Translations under genes and position numbers: made by a program
DNA from: Pseudomonadota bacterium
GTDB lineage: Bacteria; Bdellovibrionota_B; Oligoflexia; Oligoflexales; JAPPIL01
Reading direction: 5' to 3'
Assembly (NCBI GenBank): GCA_028877195.1
Contig: JAPPIL010000071.1
Coordinates: 1 to 12,022 of the forward strand
DNA: 12,022 bases
Part shown: in pieces, positions 6,199-12,022 of the stretch
How the letters are laid out: each line of letters opens with the position of its first letter
Numbering within the stretch: the stretch's first letter is position 1
The notes under the pieces: model-generated
Database searches by the model: none
The model's input: the letters and a program-made list of their open reading frames with translations, nothing else
What the model was told of the DNA's origin: nothing

Positions 6199-7050
6199 AT
6201 GCTGAAAAAAATTATCTTTGGACTGCTAGGTGCTGCGGTAGCTACCTCTATCTACTACCGTTTACAGGTGAACTTGCCGTCAAGTAAGGCAGTGCCCGTC
6301 GCTTTACAAATTATTGACGGTGCAGGCGGCGGCGTTGCTGGTGCAGCAATTGGGCATTGGCATGCAGATGGTGAGTGGCAAGAACTAGGGGTAAGCGATA
6401 CCTATGGGCATTGGTATGGGCAGGTCAAGCTTGGGACACTGCTAACGATTAGCAAATCAACGGCGCAAGGGGAATATCGTGCCGTGCATGTGCATGCGAT
6501 GCAGAATGAGCGAGCGTTGGTTAGTTTGAAGTTAAGCAAAGGGTTACGCAGCTTTTACCCGTATCGGACAGATTTTGCTTATGAAATCGCTTCAGCACGC
6601 TTGCGTCCGATTCTGACCGAATTGAGTCGCAAGGCGGGGCTGGTTATAAGTGCCTTGAGTTTGCGTAAGATAGAGGTTGTGAAAATAGGCAAAGACTGGT
6701 CGGTGATGGCGACGAGTGTTCCTGATGGGCAAGAACTGTATCGGTTTAAGGTGCAAACTGGCTACCCTTTATCGGTGTTGGCGGAAAAAATTTTGCTCGG
6801 CATCTTTCAGCATACTGCCCAGCTGTATCGTAGCTTCTATGATGAACGCCGTGCTGCTTGGCTGCTGTATAATCCCGCAGGCTTTTGGCGTTTGCAGGCG
6901 GGAATGCGACTGACCAATGCGCAGGGTGGCAACTATACAGTTGTCGCTACGACTGGTAGCATGGTGCTTGAGGTGCTGGCTGATGCCGATATATGTCGTG
7001 GCTATGAGTGTCAGCTTTATGCCAACCATCAACGCCAAGCATACTATTGA
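6199..7050 (+). CDS. Membrane-anchored protein with Ig-like (carboxypeptidase regulatory-type) domain
   Basis: The 283-residue product opens with a basic-hydrophobic segment (MLKKIIFGLLGAAVATSIYY, residues 1-20) with no clear cleavage site, probably an N-terminal anchor with the rest in the periplasm. Residues about 32-112 resemble a beta-sandwich of the carboxypeptidase regulatory-like/Ig-like kind: VALQIIDGAGGGVAGAAIGHW, split as VALQIIDG then GGVAGAAIGHW, followed by G-V-S-D-T-Y-G-H-W, V-K-L-G-T and L-T-I-S-K. The middle (about 115-225) is mixed helix and strand. The end (about 235-262) has strand-like GMRLTNAQGGNYTVVATTG. Two Cys (266, 271) may pair. No enzyme residues are recognised. There is no clear Shine-Dalgarno sequence; the bases before the ATG are AT-rich, so the start may be leaderless or poorly initiated. 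serA follows after 33 bp, so co-transcription is likely, though no functional link is obvious. Confidence 0.7.
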   Translation: MLKKIIFGLLGAAVATSIYYRLQVNLPSSKAVPVALQIIDGAGGGVAGAAIGHWHADGEWQELGVSDTYGHWYGQVKLGTLLTISKSTAQGEYRAVHVHAMQNERALVSLKLSKGLRSFYPYRTDFAYEIASARLRPILTELSRKAGLVISALSLRKIEVVKIGKDWSVMATSVPDGQELYRFKVQTGYPLSVLAEKILLGIFQHTAQLYRSFYDERRAAWLLYNPAGFWRLQAGMRLTNAQGGNYTVVATTGSMVLEVLADADICRGYECQLYANHQRQAYY

Positions 7051-7083
7051 GACGCGCACTTTCGCTGCCACTAGAGGATAATT

Positions 7084-8670
7084 ATGCTCCCACCCAAATC
7101 ACACAAAATTCTTGTTACAGGTAAGCTGCATGAAGTCGCAATCAAGGCTCTGCAAGCGCTGCCAAACTGCACTCTGACTTATCGCCCTGATTGTAAGTAT
7201 GATGAATTACTAACAATAGTGCATGACTATCGGGTGCTCGTAACTCGCAGCGAAACTCGGATTGACCGTGAGTTGATTGACAGAGCGGCAAAGTTAAAGA
7301 TTATCGGGCGGGCGGCGGTGGGGGTTGCCAATATAGATTTGGATTATGCGACCGAGCGTGGCATTCTGGTCATCAACTGCCCAGCCAAAAACACTAACTC
7401 GGCAGCAGAGCTTGCCTTTGCCTTACTGCTTGGTGTTGCTCGCAATGTTACTGCCGCGGCTTTGAATGTGCAGGCTGGGAAGTGGGAACGGCATAAGTTT
7501 AAAGGTTGGGAACTGCGTGGCAAGAGTATCGGTCTCGTCGGTATCGGCAATGTTGGTTCACGGGTATGTAAGTTTGCGCATGGCTTTGACATGAAGGTGC
7601 TTGGCTATGACCCGTATTTATCGGAAGACAGTTTCACTAAATACGAAATCAACAAGTATGATGATTTGCTCGCACTGGCAGCTGATTCGGACATCATGTC
7701 GCTGCATGTGCCCTTGAACAAGGAGACTACAGGCATGATTAATTTGCCTGTATTAAAGGCGCTTGGAAATAGCGGTATCCTGCTCAACACTGCACGTGGT
7801 GATGTGGTCAACTATGCTGATTTGTTGCAGGTATTAGAGGGTGGGATGCTTGCTGGTGTAGTGCTTGATACGTGGCATAATGAGCCGCAACCTGACCCTG
7901 TTATTTACCAACATCGGCTGGTGTTTGGCACGCCGCATATTGGGGCATCAACGGAAGAAGCGCAGGTGGCGATCGGCATCACCATCGCTGAACAAGTTGA
8001 AAAGGCGCTAGCAGGTGATATAGTGGATTACCCTGTCAATGTTCCGCATCGCATCGTCATTACTTCCGAGCGGCATCGTGCGCAGGTGGTGTTAGCCGAG
8101 AAACTCGGTAGTCTTGCTGGCCAACTGGTATCGTTTCACCCTAATCATATAAAATTTCGCCACAACAGTAGGGTTGAGGAGGAGCTTAACCTTTTGAAAG
8201 TCTCGTGGCTTAAGGGTTTTCTCCAGCATATTGTTGATGCCTATGTGTCAATCGTCAACTGTCAGCAGCAGCTGGAGAAACTCGGCATCAACATCAGTGA
8301 TGAACAGGCATTGATGGATAAAAGCACCTTTGAGGTTGTGTTGGCTGACCATAGCAACAATCAGCTCTGTGTTGGAGGTGTGGCGTTTGATGCCAAAACG
8401 ACGCGCATTGTGCGTATAGATGAGTTTGATTTTGAAATCAAACCACATGGGTGCTACTTGATTATCAAGAACAAAGACGTTCCTGGGGTATTAGGTAAGC
8501 TTGGCACATCGCTAGCGCAGGCAAACATCAATATCGGCTCGGTTTACATGTCTCGGATTGGGGGGATTGCGATGGCTGCGATTGAGGTGGATGAAGCGAT
8601 CAGCAACACCGAGAAGGAGAAACTGCTGGTAACCGAGAACCTGCTGTCTCTTCATCAGATCGAGTTGTAG
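7084..8670 (+). CDS. serA: D-3-phosphoglycerate dehydrogenase, long form with ACT domain
   Basis: SerA oxidises 3-phosphoglycerate to 3-phosphohydroxypyruvate with NAD+, the first step of serine synthesis, in the cytoplasm. The 528-residue product matches the long form of the enzyme. In order: substrate-binding half with VTRSETRID and RAAVGVANID (52-85); SAAELAFALLLGVARN (106-121); Rossmann motif G150-L-V-G-I-G-N-V-G158 with D176 at the end of the second strand; catalytic R238 (TARGD), E267 (DTWHNEP) and H285 (TPHIGAST); an intervening domain (about 320-450); and a C-terminal ACT domain (about 456-528: CYLIIKNKDVPGVLGKLG then NINIGSVYMSR). In this family the ACT domain commonly binds serine for feedback inhibition; that it does so here is inferred. 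One deviation: GVAN where GVDN is usual. The start has AGAGGA five bases upstream of the ATG. It lies 33 bp after the Ig-like protein gene and 122 bp before the ClpX-like gene. Confidence 0.95.
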   Translation: MLPPKSHKILVTGKLHEVAIKALQALPNCTLTYRPDCKYDELLTIVHDYRVLVTRSETRIDRELIDRAAKLKIIGRAAVGVANIDLDYATERGILVINCPAKNTNSAAELAFALLLGVARNVTAAALNVQAGKWERHKFKGWELRGKSIGLVGIGNVGSRVCKFAHGFDMKVLGYDPYLSEDSFTKYEINKYDDLLALAADSDIMSLHVPLNKETTGMINLPVLKALGNSGILLNTARGDVVNYADLLQVLEGGMLAGVVLDTWHNEPQPDPVIYQHRLVFGTPHIGASTEEAQVAIGITIAEQVEKALAGDIVDYPVNVPHRIVITSERHRAQVVLAEKLGSLAGQLVSFHPNHIKFRHNSRVEEELNLLKVSWLKGFLQHIVDAYVSIVNCQQQLEKLGINISDEQALMDKSTFEVVLADHSNNQLCVGGVAFDAKTTRIVRIDEFDFEIKPHGCYLIIKNKDVPGVLGKLGTSLAQANINIGSVYMSRIGGIAMAAIEVDEAISNTEKEKLLVTENLLSLHQIEL

Positions 8671-8781
8671 GATGAAGATGTTCCTTGCCGCCCGCTACAT
8701 ACAAATCAACAAAGCCTACTAGACCCATCGGACAAAAAATGTTTATACATGAAGGTCGTATTACGATTCCTAACACCCAAT

Positions 8782-8789
8782 GGAGGTGA
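8782..8789 (+). promoter_or_regulatory. Strong Shine-Dalgarno site that fixes a TTG start
   Basis: GGAGGTGA is close to the full anti-Shine-Dalgarno complement and ends at good spacing from TTG at 8793. An in-frame TGA at 8787-8789 rules out any start further upstream, and the first in-frame ATG is 153 codons downstream, inside the AAA+ domain. Confidence 0.8.
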
Positions 8790-8792
8790 AAT

Positions 8793-10214
8793 TTGCCAGA
8801 TAGTCATTCAGATACATCCAGTAGCGACGAGACTAAAGACGAAATTCAAGACGAAATCCAAGATGACAGCAATAACCATGCTGATGATTCCGACGATGAT
8901 GAGGAGGAGGATGAGTTACCCACCCCTGAACAGGTGCATCGTGATTTTGAGAAATTTGTCAGGGAAAAGTTCGGTGGACGGGTGCAGGTATTCGCACAGA
9001 GTATTGAGCGTAGCCCTAGTCGTGGCTCGTCAGACGAGCGTAGCGATGAGCAACAAGATGGCAAGGAAGTTAATCGGCGCAAGCGTTTCTCATTCAATCT
9101 TACACCCCGTGAGATAAAAGCTTATCTTGACCGTTATGTGGTCAAACAGAACAATGCCAAGAAAGCTTTAGCAATAGCGGTGTGCGACCACTATAATCAA
9201 GTGCATGCGGATTTAGCAAACAGCAGTGATGAGTACTATAAGCAGAACATCATGGTGCTCGGTCAGACTGGTGTTGGTAAGACCTACCTTGCTAAACATA
9301 TCGCTAAACTTATCGGTATTCCCTTTGTTAAAGCGGATGCAACGAAGTTCACCGAAGCTGGTTATGTTGGTGCAAACGTCGAAGACCTGGTGCGCGACCT
9401 CGTATCCCAAGCAAACAACGATATTAAACTTGCGCAGTATGGCATTATTTACTTGGATGAAGTGGATAAACTGGCTGGCACGAACCACTATGGTCGCGAT
9501 ATCAGTGGTCGCGGTGTGCAAATTGGTCTTTTAAAACTTATGGAAGAAACGGAGATCGACCTCCGCTCTAGCAACGATATATCATCGCAAATGCAGGCGA
9601 TGATGGAGTTTCAACGCAAAGGCAAGGTTGAAAAACAAATCGTCAATACCAAGAATATCCTGTTTATCGTTAGTGGTGCGTTCAACGAACTGGTTGACCC
9701 AATTCGCAGGCGACTTGATAAGGGCAGTATCGGCTTCAAGACCGAACATGAACGCGATGATGACGATGATGCCATCCTTGCTCTTGCCAGCACGCAGGAC
9801 TTCATTGACTATGGGTTTGAGCCAGAGTTTATCGGTCGTATCCCCATCCGTGTCAGCTGTAATAAATTGACGCAGGATGACCTTTATGAAATTCTTAAAT
9901 ACTCTGAAGGTTCAATAATCAAGCAATATAAGCGCAACTTCAAAGCCTACGGTATAGACGTGCGGTTTACCGATGCTGCGCTACGCAAGATTGCCAAACA
10001 AGCAAATCTGGAACACACAGGTGCACGTGGCATCATGAGTGTTTGTGAACGCATCCTGCGTGAATTTAAGTTTGAGTTGCCATCGACGGAAATCAAAGAG
10101 TTTGTCGTCAACACAGAGGTCTGCACCGACCCTCAAAAGGCATTGCGCAAACTCATGAAAACCCATAACCTTCAGATACCACCGCTATTGCCTAGTAGCT
10201 ATACCAGCAATTAA
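8793..10214 (+). CDS. ClpX-like AAA+ unfoldase lacking the zinc-binding domain
   Basis: The 473-residue product has a ClpX-type AAA+ core: Walker A G157-Q-T-G-V-G-K163-T164; pore loop G190-Y-V-G193 in the TEAGYVGANVEDL context; Walker B IIYLDE (D222, E223); GRGVQIGLLKLMEET (239-253); IGF (313-315), the ClpP-docking loop of ClpX; EFIGR with R349 as arginine finger; and GARG with sensor-2 R412. Such hexamers thread proteins into a peptidase using ATP; docking on ClpP is inferred from IGF. It differs from canonical ClpX: the N-terminal four-Cys zinc domain is absent and replaced by about 95 residues starting very acidic (D/E-rich 13-41) and then Ser/Arg-rich. The RKH loop region is replaced by a longer segment (about 254-284, ending FQRKGKVEKQIVNTKN). 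An acidic D-rich stretch (322-326) follows the IGF loop. It is probably a ClpX paralogue with its own substrates; whether a standard clpX exists elsewhere cannot be seen. It starts at TTG behind a strong ribosome site. HslU is less likely because of the IGF loop. Confidence 0.88.
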   Translation: MPDSHSDTSSSDETKDEIQDEIQDDSNNHADDSDDDEEEDELPTPEQVHRDFEKFVREKFGGRVQVFAQSIERSPSRGSSDERSDEQQDGKEVNRRKRFSFNLTPREIKAYLDRYVVKQNNAKKALAIAVCDHYNQVHADLANSSDEYYKQNIMVLGQTGVGKTYLAKHIAKLIGIPFVKADATKFTEAGYVGANVEDLVRDLVSQANNDIKLAQYGIIYLDEVDKLAGTNHYGRDISGRGVQIGLLKLMEETEIDLRSSNDISSQMQAMMEFQRKGKVEKQIVNTKNILFIVSGAFNELVDPIRRRLDKGSIGFKTEHERDDDDDAILALASTQDFIDYGFEPEFIGRIPIRVSCNKLTQDDLYEILKYSEGSIIKQYKRNFKAYGIDVRFTDAALRKIAKQANLEHTGARGIMSVCERILREFKFELPSTEIKEFVVNTEVCTDPQKALRKLMKTHNLQIPPLLPSSYTSN

Positions 10215-10226
10215 TTTATCTATAAC

Positions 10227-10265
10227 TTACAGCTGTCATTGCCCCTAGCTGTAACCACTGTTTTT
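10227..10265 (+). terminator. Possible weak intrinsic terminator after the ClpX-like gene
   Basis: Perfect 8-bp arms TTACAGCT (10227-10234) and AGCTGTAA (10247-10254) enclose a 12-base loop, followed a few bases later by T5 (10261-10265). The stem is short and only half GC, and the T-run is not adjacent, so termination would be inefficient. The rest of the 10215-10365 gap holds an A11 run and the leader of the next gene; no convincing promoter is seen. Confidence 0.35.
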
Positions 10266-10292
10266 AGTGAAATTATAACTAAAACTAAACTC

Positions 10293-10303
10293 AAAAAAAA
10301 AAA
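10293..10303. repeat. A11 homopolymer in the leader of the TraB-family gene
   Basis: Eleven consecutive A sit 62 bp before the chosen ATG of the TraB/GumN gene, within an A-rich stretch. Such a run may act as an upstream promoter element, bend DNA, or change length by slippage. Nothing in the sequence decides between these. Confidence 0.6.
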
Positions 10304-10353
10304 CGACGATGGTCATCTTGCACAGCAAAGGTTCATTTTCGTCATATATTCGT

Positions 10354-10360
10354 GAGGTGA
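10354..10360 (+). promoter_or_regulatory. Ribosome binding site deciding the start of the TraB-family gene
   Basis: GAGGTGA ends five bases before the ATG at 10366, which begins a lipoprotein signal. The upstream in-frame ATG at 10309 has no ribosome site and would put 19 polar residues before the signal, so it is rejected. Confidence 0.8.
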
Positions 10361-10365
10361 TTGTT

Positions 10366-11547
10366 ATGCGAGCGCTGGTTTATCTTGTGGTGGTTGTAAT
10401 GTTGGTGAGTTCGGCGTGTAAGCCTCTGGTCAGAAACCATGAGTCTTATGCCCAGCAAGAACGACAAGAGAGGATGAGTTGGAAGAAGAAGGCATTGATT
10501 ATCGCAGGTGCTGGGTTGGCTGTGTTTGGAGGGTATAGGCTGGCCAAGTATTTAGATCAAGTAGTGGGCATAAAGATGATTGAGGATATGGGGAGAATAT
10601 CATTTTTTAGCCGCCCCCCTAAAAACTTCGCTATAAGTGAGGACAAGCTACCCTTGTATAAACTTACTGCTCCTGATAGTAGCGAGCATTGGTTAGTGGG
10701 AACAATGCATACACCTGCGGTGAGCTTGCATGATCTTCCTGAACAATCACGACTTCGCGCTGCATTTGAAAAATCAACAGCCTTCCTTCCCGAAACAGAT
10801 CTAGATTCGTATATGGGAATTGTAAGACAAGCGGTATCACAAGCTCGCATGCAGAAGAGCGTAACTAATACAAAGTTTGATTTGCGTCAAGCGCTAGGCG
10901 ATGAATACATGGCTAAACTGCACGAAGATGTAGCGCCAGTCATTGCTCAGATTAAGGATGCTCATCAAGGCATTATGACCAAGGAAGTACAGGCGACATT
11001 GGATGCTCTCGCCACTATTGACCAAATGACACCTGGTAATGCGCACATGATGCTTGAGGGCTTTTCGGGGTCTACTGCACTAGGGATGCCTGGTAGTGCG
11101 ATAGACATGGAACTATTAATGGAAGCACGTCAAGCAGGCAAGAAAGTGTTTGGCTTGGAAAGCACGAAAGAGGTGGCTTCAGCTTTAAAACATGTAACTG
11201 AAGGAAGTGATGACTCTGCTGCAATTGCAAAATTTAAAAGGTTCATCGACGACGGCGGCGTAATGAACCGTATCACAGAATATGAGGAAGCTCGTGCGGC
11301 CTATGTCCGTGGTGATGTTGATACGGCTCATAAATTAGTAACGTTAAATGGCTCTAACAGTGCTGGGATGATCAAAAAGTTGCTCGATGATCGCAATCAT
11401 AACTGGATTAAGAGTGGCAAGATTCAAAAGAATTGTCGGCAAGGCAACCAATGCATGGTTGCTGTTGGCTTATCGCATTTGGTTGGGGAGGGAGATAACT
11501 TGATCACGTTGTTGACCAAAGAAGGATTTAAGGTCGAGAAGTTGTAG
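10366..11547 (+). CDS. TraB/GumN-family lipoprotein
   Basis: The 393-residue product starts with a lipoprotein-type signal (MRALVYLVVVVMLVSSAC, lipid Cys C18). The -3 residue is Ser, which is atypical for a lipobox. Residue +2 is Lys, so the inner-membrane Asp signal known in E. coli is absent. A second hydrophobic segment (KKALIIAGAGLAVFGGYRLA, 41-60) follows. The TraB/GumN core runs from about residue 97: HWLVGTMH (108-115), FLPETDLD (140-147), MPGSAIDMELL (241-251), GKKVFGLES (258-266), DRNHNW (342-347) and the closing CMVAVGLSHLVGEGDNL (363-379). These conserved His/Glu/Asp/Arg positions define the family, some members of which have been proposed to be metal-dependent peptidases; the activity here is untested. 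Its partner may be the next lipoprotein, whose ATG lies 53 bp downstream and whose mature start (CKPIQR) resembles this one's (CKPLVR). Confidence 0.85.
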   Translation: MRALVYLVVVVMLVSSACKPLVRNHESYAQQERQERMSWKKKALIIAGAGLAVFGGYRLAKYLDQVVGIKMIEDMGRISFFSRPPKNFAISEDKLPLYKLTAPDSSEHWLVGTMHTPAVSLHDLPEQSRLRAAFEKSTAFLPETDLDSYMGIVRQAVSQARMQKSVTNTKFDLRQALGDEYMAKLHEDVAPVIAQIKDAHQGIMTKEVQATLDALATIDQMTPGNAHMMLEGFSGSTALGMPGSAIDMELLMEARQAGKKVFGLESTKEVASALKHVTEGSDDSAAIAKFKRFIDDGGVMNRITEYEEARAAYVRGDVDTAHKLVTLNGSNSAGMIKKLLDDRNHNWIKSGKIQKNCRQGNQCMVAVGLSHLVGEGDNLITLLTKEGFKVEKL

Positions 11548-11556
11548 CAAGCGCTA

Positions 11557-11565
11557 GGGGGGGGG
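11557..11565. repeat. G9 homopolymer between two lipoprotein genes
   Basis: Nine consecutive G lie 9 bp after the stop of the TraB-family gene and 35 bp before the ATG of the next lipoprotein gene. Poly-G/C runs of this length are well-known slippage sites in phase-variable genes of other bacteria. No clear -35/-10 pair spans it here. Confidence 0.85.
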
Positions 11566-11600
11566 CATATTTTAAGATATTTTTTATTGTAGGGGTAACG

Positions 11601-12022
11601 ATGAAAGTTTTTTTAGGAAATTTTGCCTTGATAGGCGTGATTGTTTTGCTAACGAGCAGCTGTAAACCGATCCAGAGGCAGGGAGGAAGTGAAGTGAGCG
11701 CTGCGAGATCAAAGGATGGCACGCTGCTGTGGATGTTGCCAGGCAGTAGCAATGGGGGTCTTTGCTTACTTACGTCTCGCAGCAAGCCTGAATCTGATTC
11801 TCGTTTAGAGGATTCTAAACTACTAACTGTTAAAGGCGGCCTTAGTGAGCAGCAAGTGCTAGAGGCTATCTCCAACCGCGGGCATGGCTGGATGTTTGCC
11901 GTTGGTTCGCCTAGGTACACCCTGGCACTATTGGGGGTGGGGGGGATGATGCATATGTTGGGGGGGATGATGTATATGTATGATGATGAGCAAAGACGAA
12001 TAGCTGACAGTTACACTTACCC
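11601..12022 (+). CDS. Lipoprotein with Met-rich repeat, 3' end outside window
   Basis: An ATG frame open to the window edge (140 codons seen) has AGGGG five bases before the start. The N-terminus is a lipoprotein signal (MKVFLGNFALIGVIVLLTSSC, lipid Cys C21) with Thr at -3, as atypical as that of the preceding gene. The mature start CKPIQR resembles CKPLVR of the TraB-family protein, suggesting matched sorting. A soluble Ser/Gly/Lys-rich part follows (about 22-100, including LSEQQVLEAISNRGHGWMF). A hydrophobic Met-rich stretch (about 107-127) contains two copies of a seven-residue unit (GGMMHML, GGMMYMY), then an acidic-basic segment (DDEQRR). I recognise no family. The Met/His pattern could be membrane-spanning or metal-binding; both are inference. 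It is probably co-transcribed with the TraB-family gene. Confidence 0.7.
   Translation, partial: MKVFLGNFALIGVIVLLTSSCKPIQRQGGSEVSAARSKDGTLLWMLPGSSNGGLCLLTSRSKPESDSRLEDSKLLTVKGGLSEQQVLEAISNRGHGWMFAVGSPRYTLALLGVGGMMHMLGGMMYMYDDEQRRIADSYTY
11939..11980 (+). repeat. 21-bp tandem repeat, two copies, each starting with G7
   Basis: Units 11939-11959 and 11960-11980 match at 19 of 21 positions; each opens with seven G then ATGATG. The unit is a multiple of three, so copy-number change keeps the frame and adds or removes seven residues, while slippage within a G7 run would shift it. A G5 run lies just upstream (11933-11937). Confidence 0.85.

Noticed and set aside
8749..9117. 122-codon plus-strand frame from ATG 8749
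   Set aside because: It runs out of frame through the clearly coding N-terminal part of the ClpX-like gene, has no ribosome site of its own, and its product looks random (basic, Met/Arg-rich).
10309..10365. Upstream ATG at 10309 for the TraB-family gene
   Set aside because: There is no ribosome site, and the extra 19 residues would bury the lipoprotein signal; the ATG at 10366 follows GAGGTGA.
11528..11920. 130-codon minus-strand frame opposite the last lipoprotein gene
   Set aside because: It is a shadow of the plus-strand gene, which has a ribosome site and a lipoprotein signal. The minus-strand product has no recognisable feature and runs through the G9 run.
1..12022. Mobile element, CRISPR or defence system
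   Set aside because: No transposase, integrase, repeat array, terminal repeats or defence-enzyme motifs were found; all recognisable genes are housekeeping or envelope types.

Overview
The window is about 12 kb of bacterial chromosome, densely packed with protein genes. I see no rRNA, tRNA, CRISPR array, transposase or integrase. It looks like an ordinary stretch from a Gram-negative bacterium: several proteins carry signal peptides, two are lipoproteins, and CutA, SerA, a TraB/GumN protein and a ClpX-type AAA+ ATPase are all recognisable. Many of the envelope proteins match no family I know. An atypical, poorly sampled lineage such as Bdellovibrionota/Oligoflexia would fit, but that is a guess and the sequence does not settle the taxonomy.

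Layout. (a) 1-828, plus strand: the 3' part of a PD40/TolB-like beta-propeller gene that begins before the window. (b) 3907-818, minus strand: a compact operon read in the order ABC-transporter ATPase, a 48-residue two-helix membrane protein, a 595-residue polytopic membrane protein, and cutA. Its end overlaps the propeller gene tail to tail by 11 bp. (c) 3985-5124, plus strand: a secreted, probably beta-propeller protein, divergent from the operon, with a clear extended -10 promoter. (d) 6046-5210, minus strand: a secreted helical protein, convergent with (c) across a hairpin. (e) 6199-8670, plus strand: a membrane-anchored protein with an Ig-like domain, followed 33 bp later by serA. (f) 8793-10214, plus strand: a ClpX-like unfoldase with an acidic N-terminus in place of the zinc finger and a TTG start behind a near-perfect Shine-Dalgarno sequence. 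(g) 10366-12022, plus strand: two lipoprotein genes, the first a TraB/GumN member, the second Met-rich and cut by the window edge.

How the genes fit together. SerA opens serine biosynthesis, and the ClpX-like ATPase should unfold proteins for a partner peptidase. The rest are mostly envelope proteins without assigned roles. The most interesting unit is the minus-strand operon, where an ABC ATPase lies beside a tiny membrane protein and an unusual large membrane protein but no recognisable permease. The second theme is homopolymers and short repeats: A11 inside the first gene, A11 before the TraB gene, G9 between the two lipoprotein genes, and a G7-containing 21-bp tandem repeat in the last gene. 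These could be slippage-prone sites.

No intergenic stretch exceeds about 150 bp. The longest are 6047-6198 (AT-rich divergent promoter region), 10215-10365 (possible terminator, A11 and the leader of the TraB gene), 8671-8792 (leader of the ClpX-like gene) and 2944-3057 (nothing recognised).
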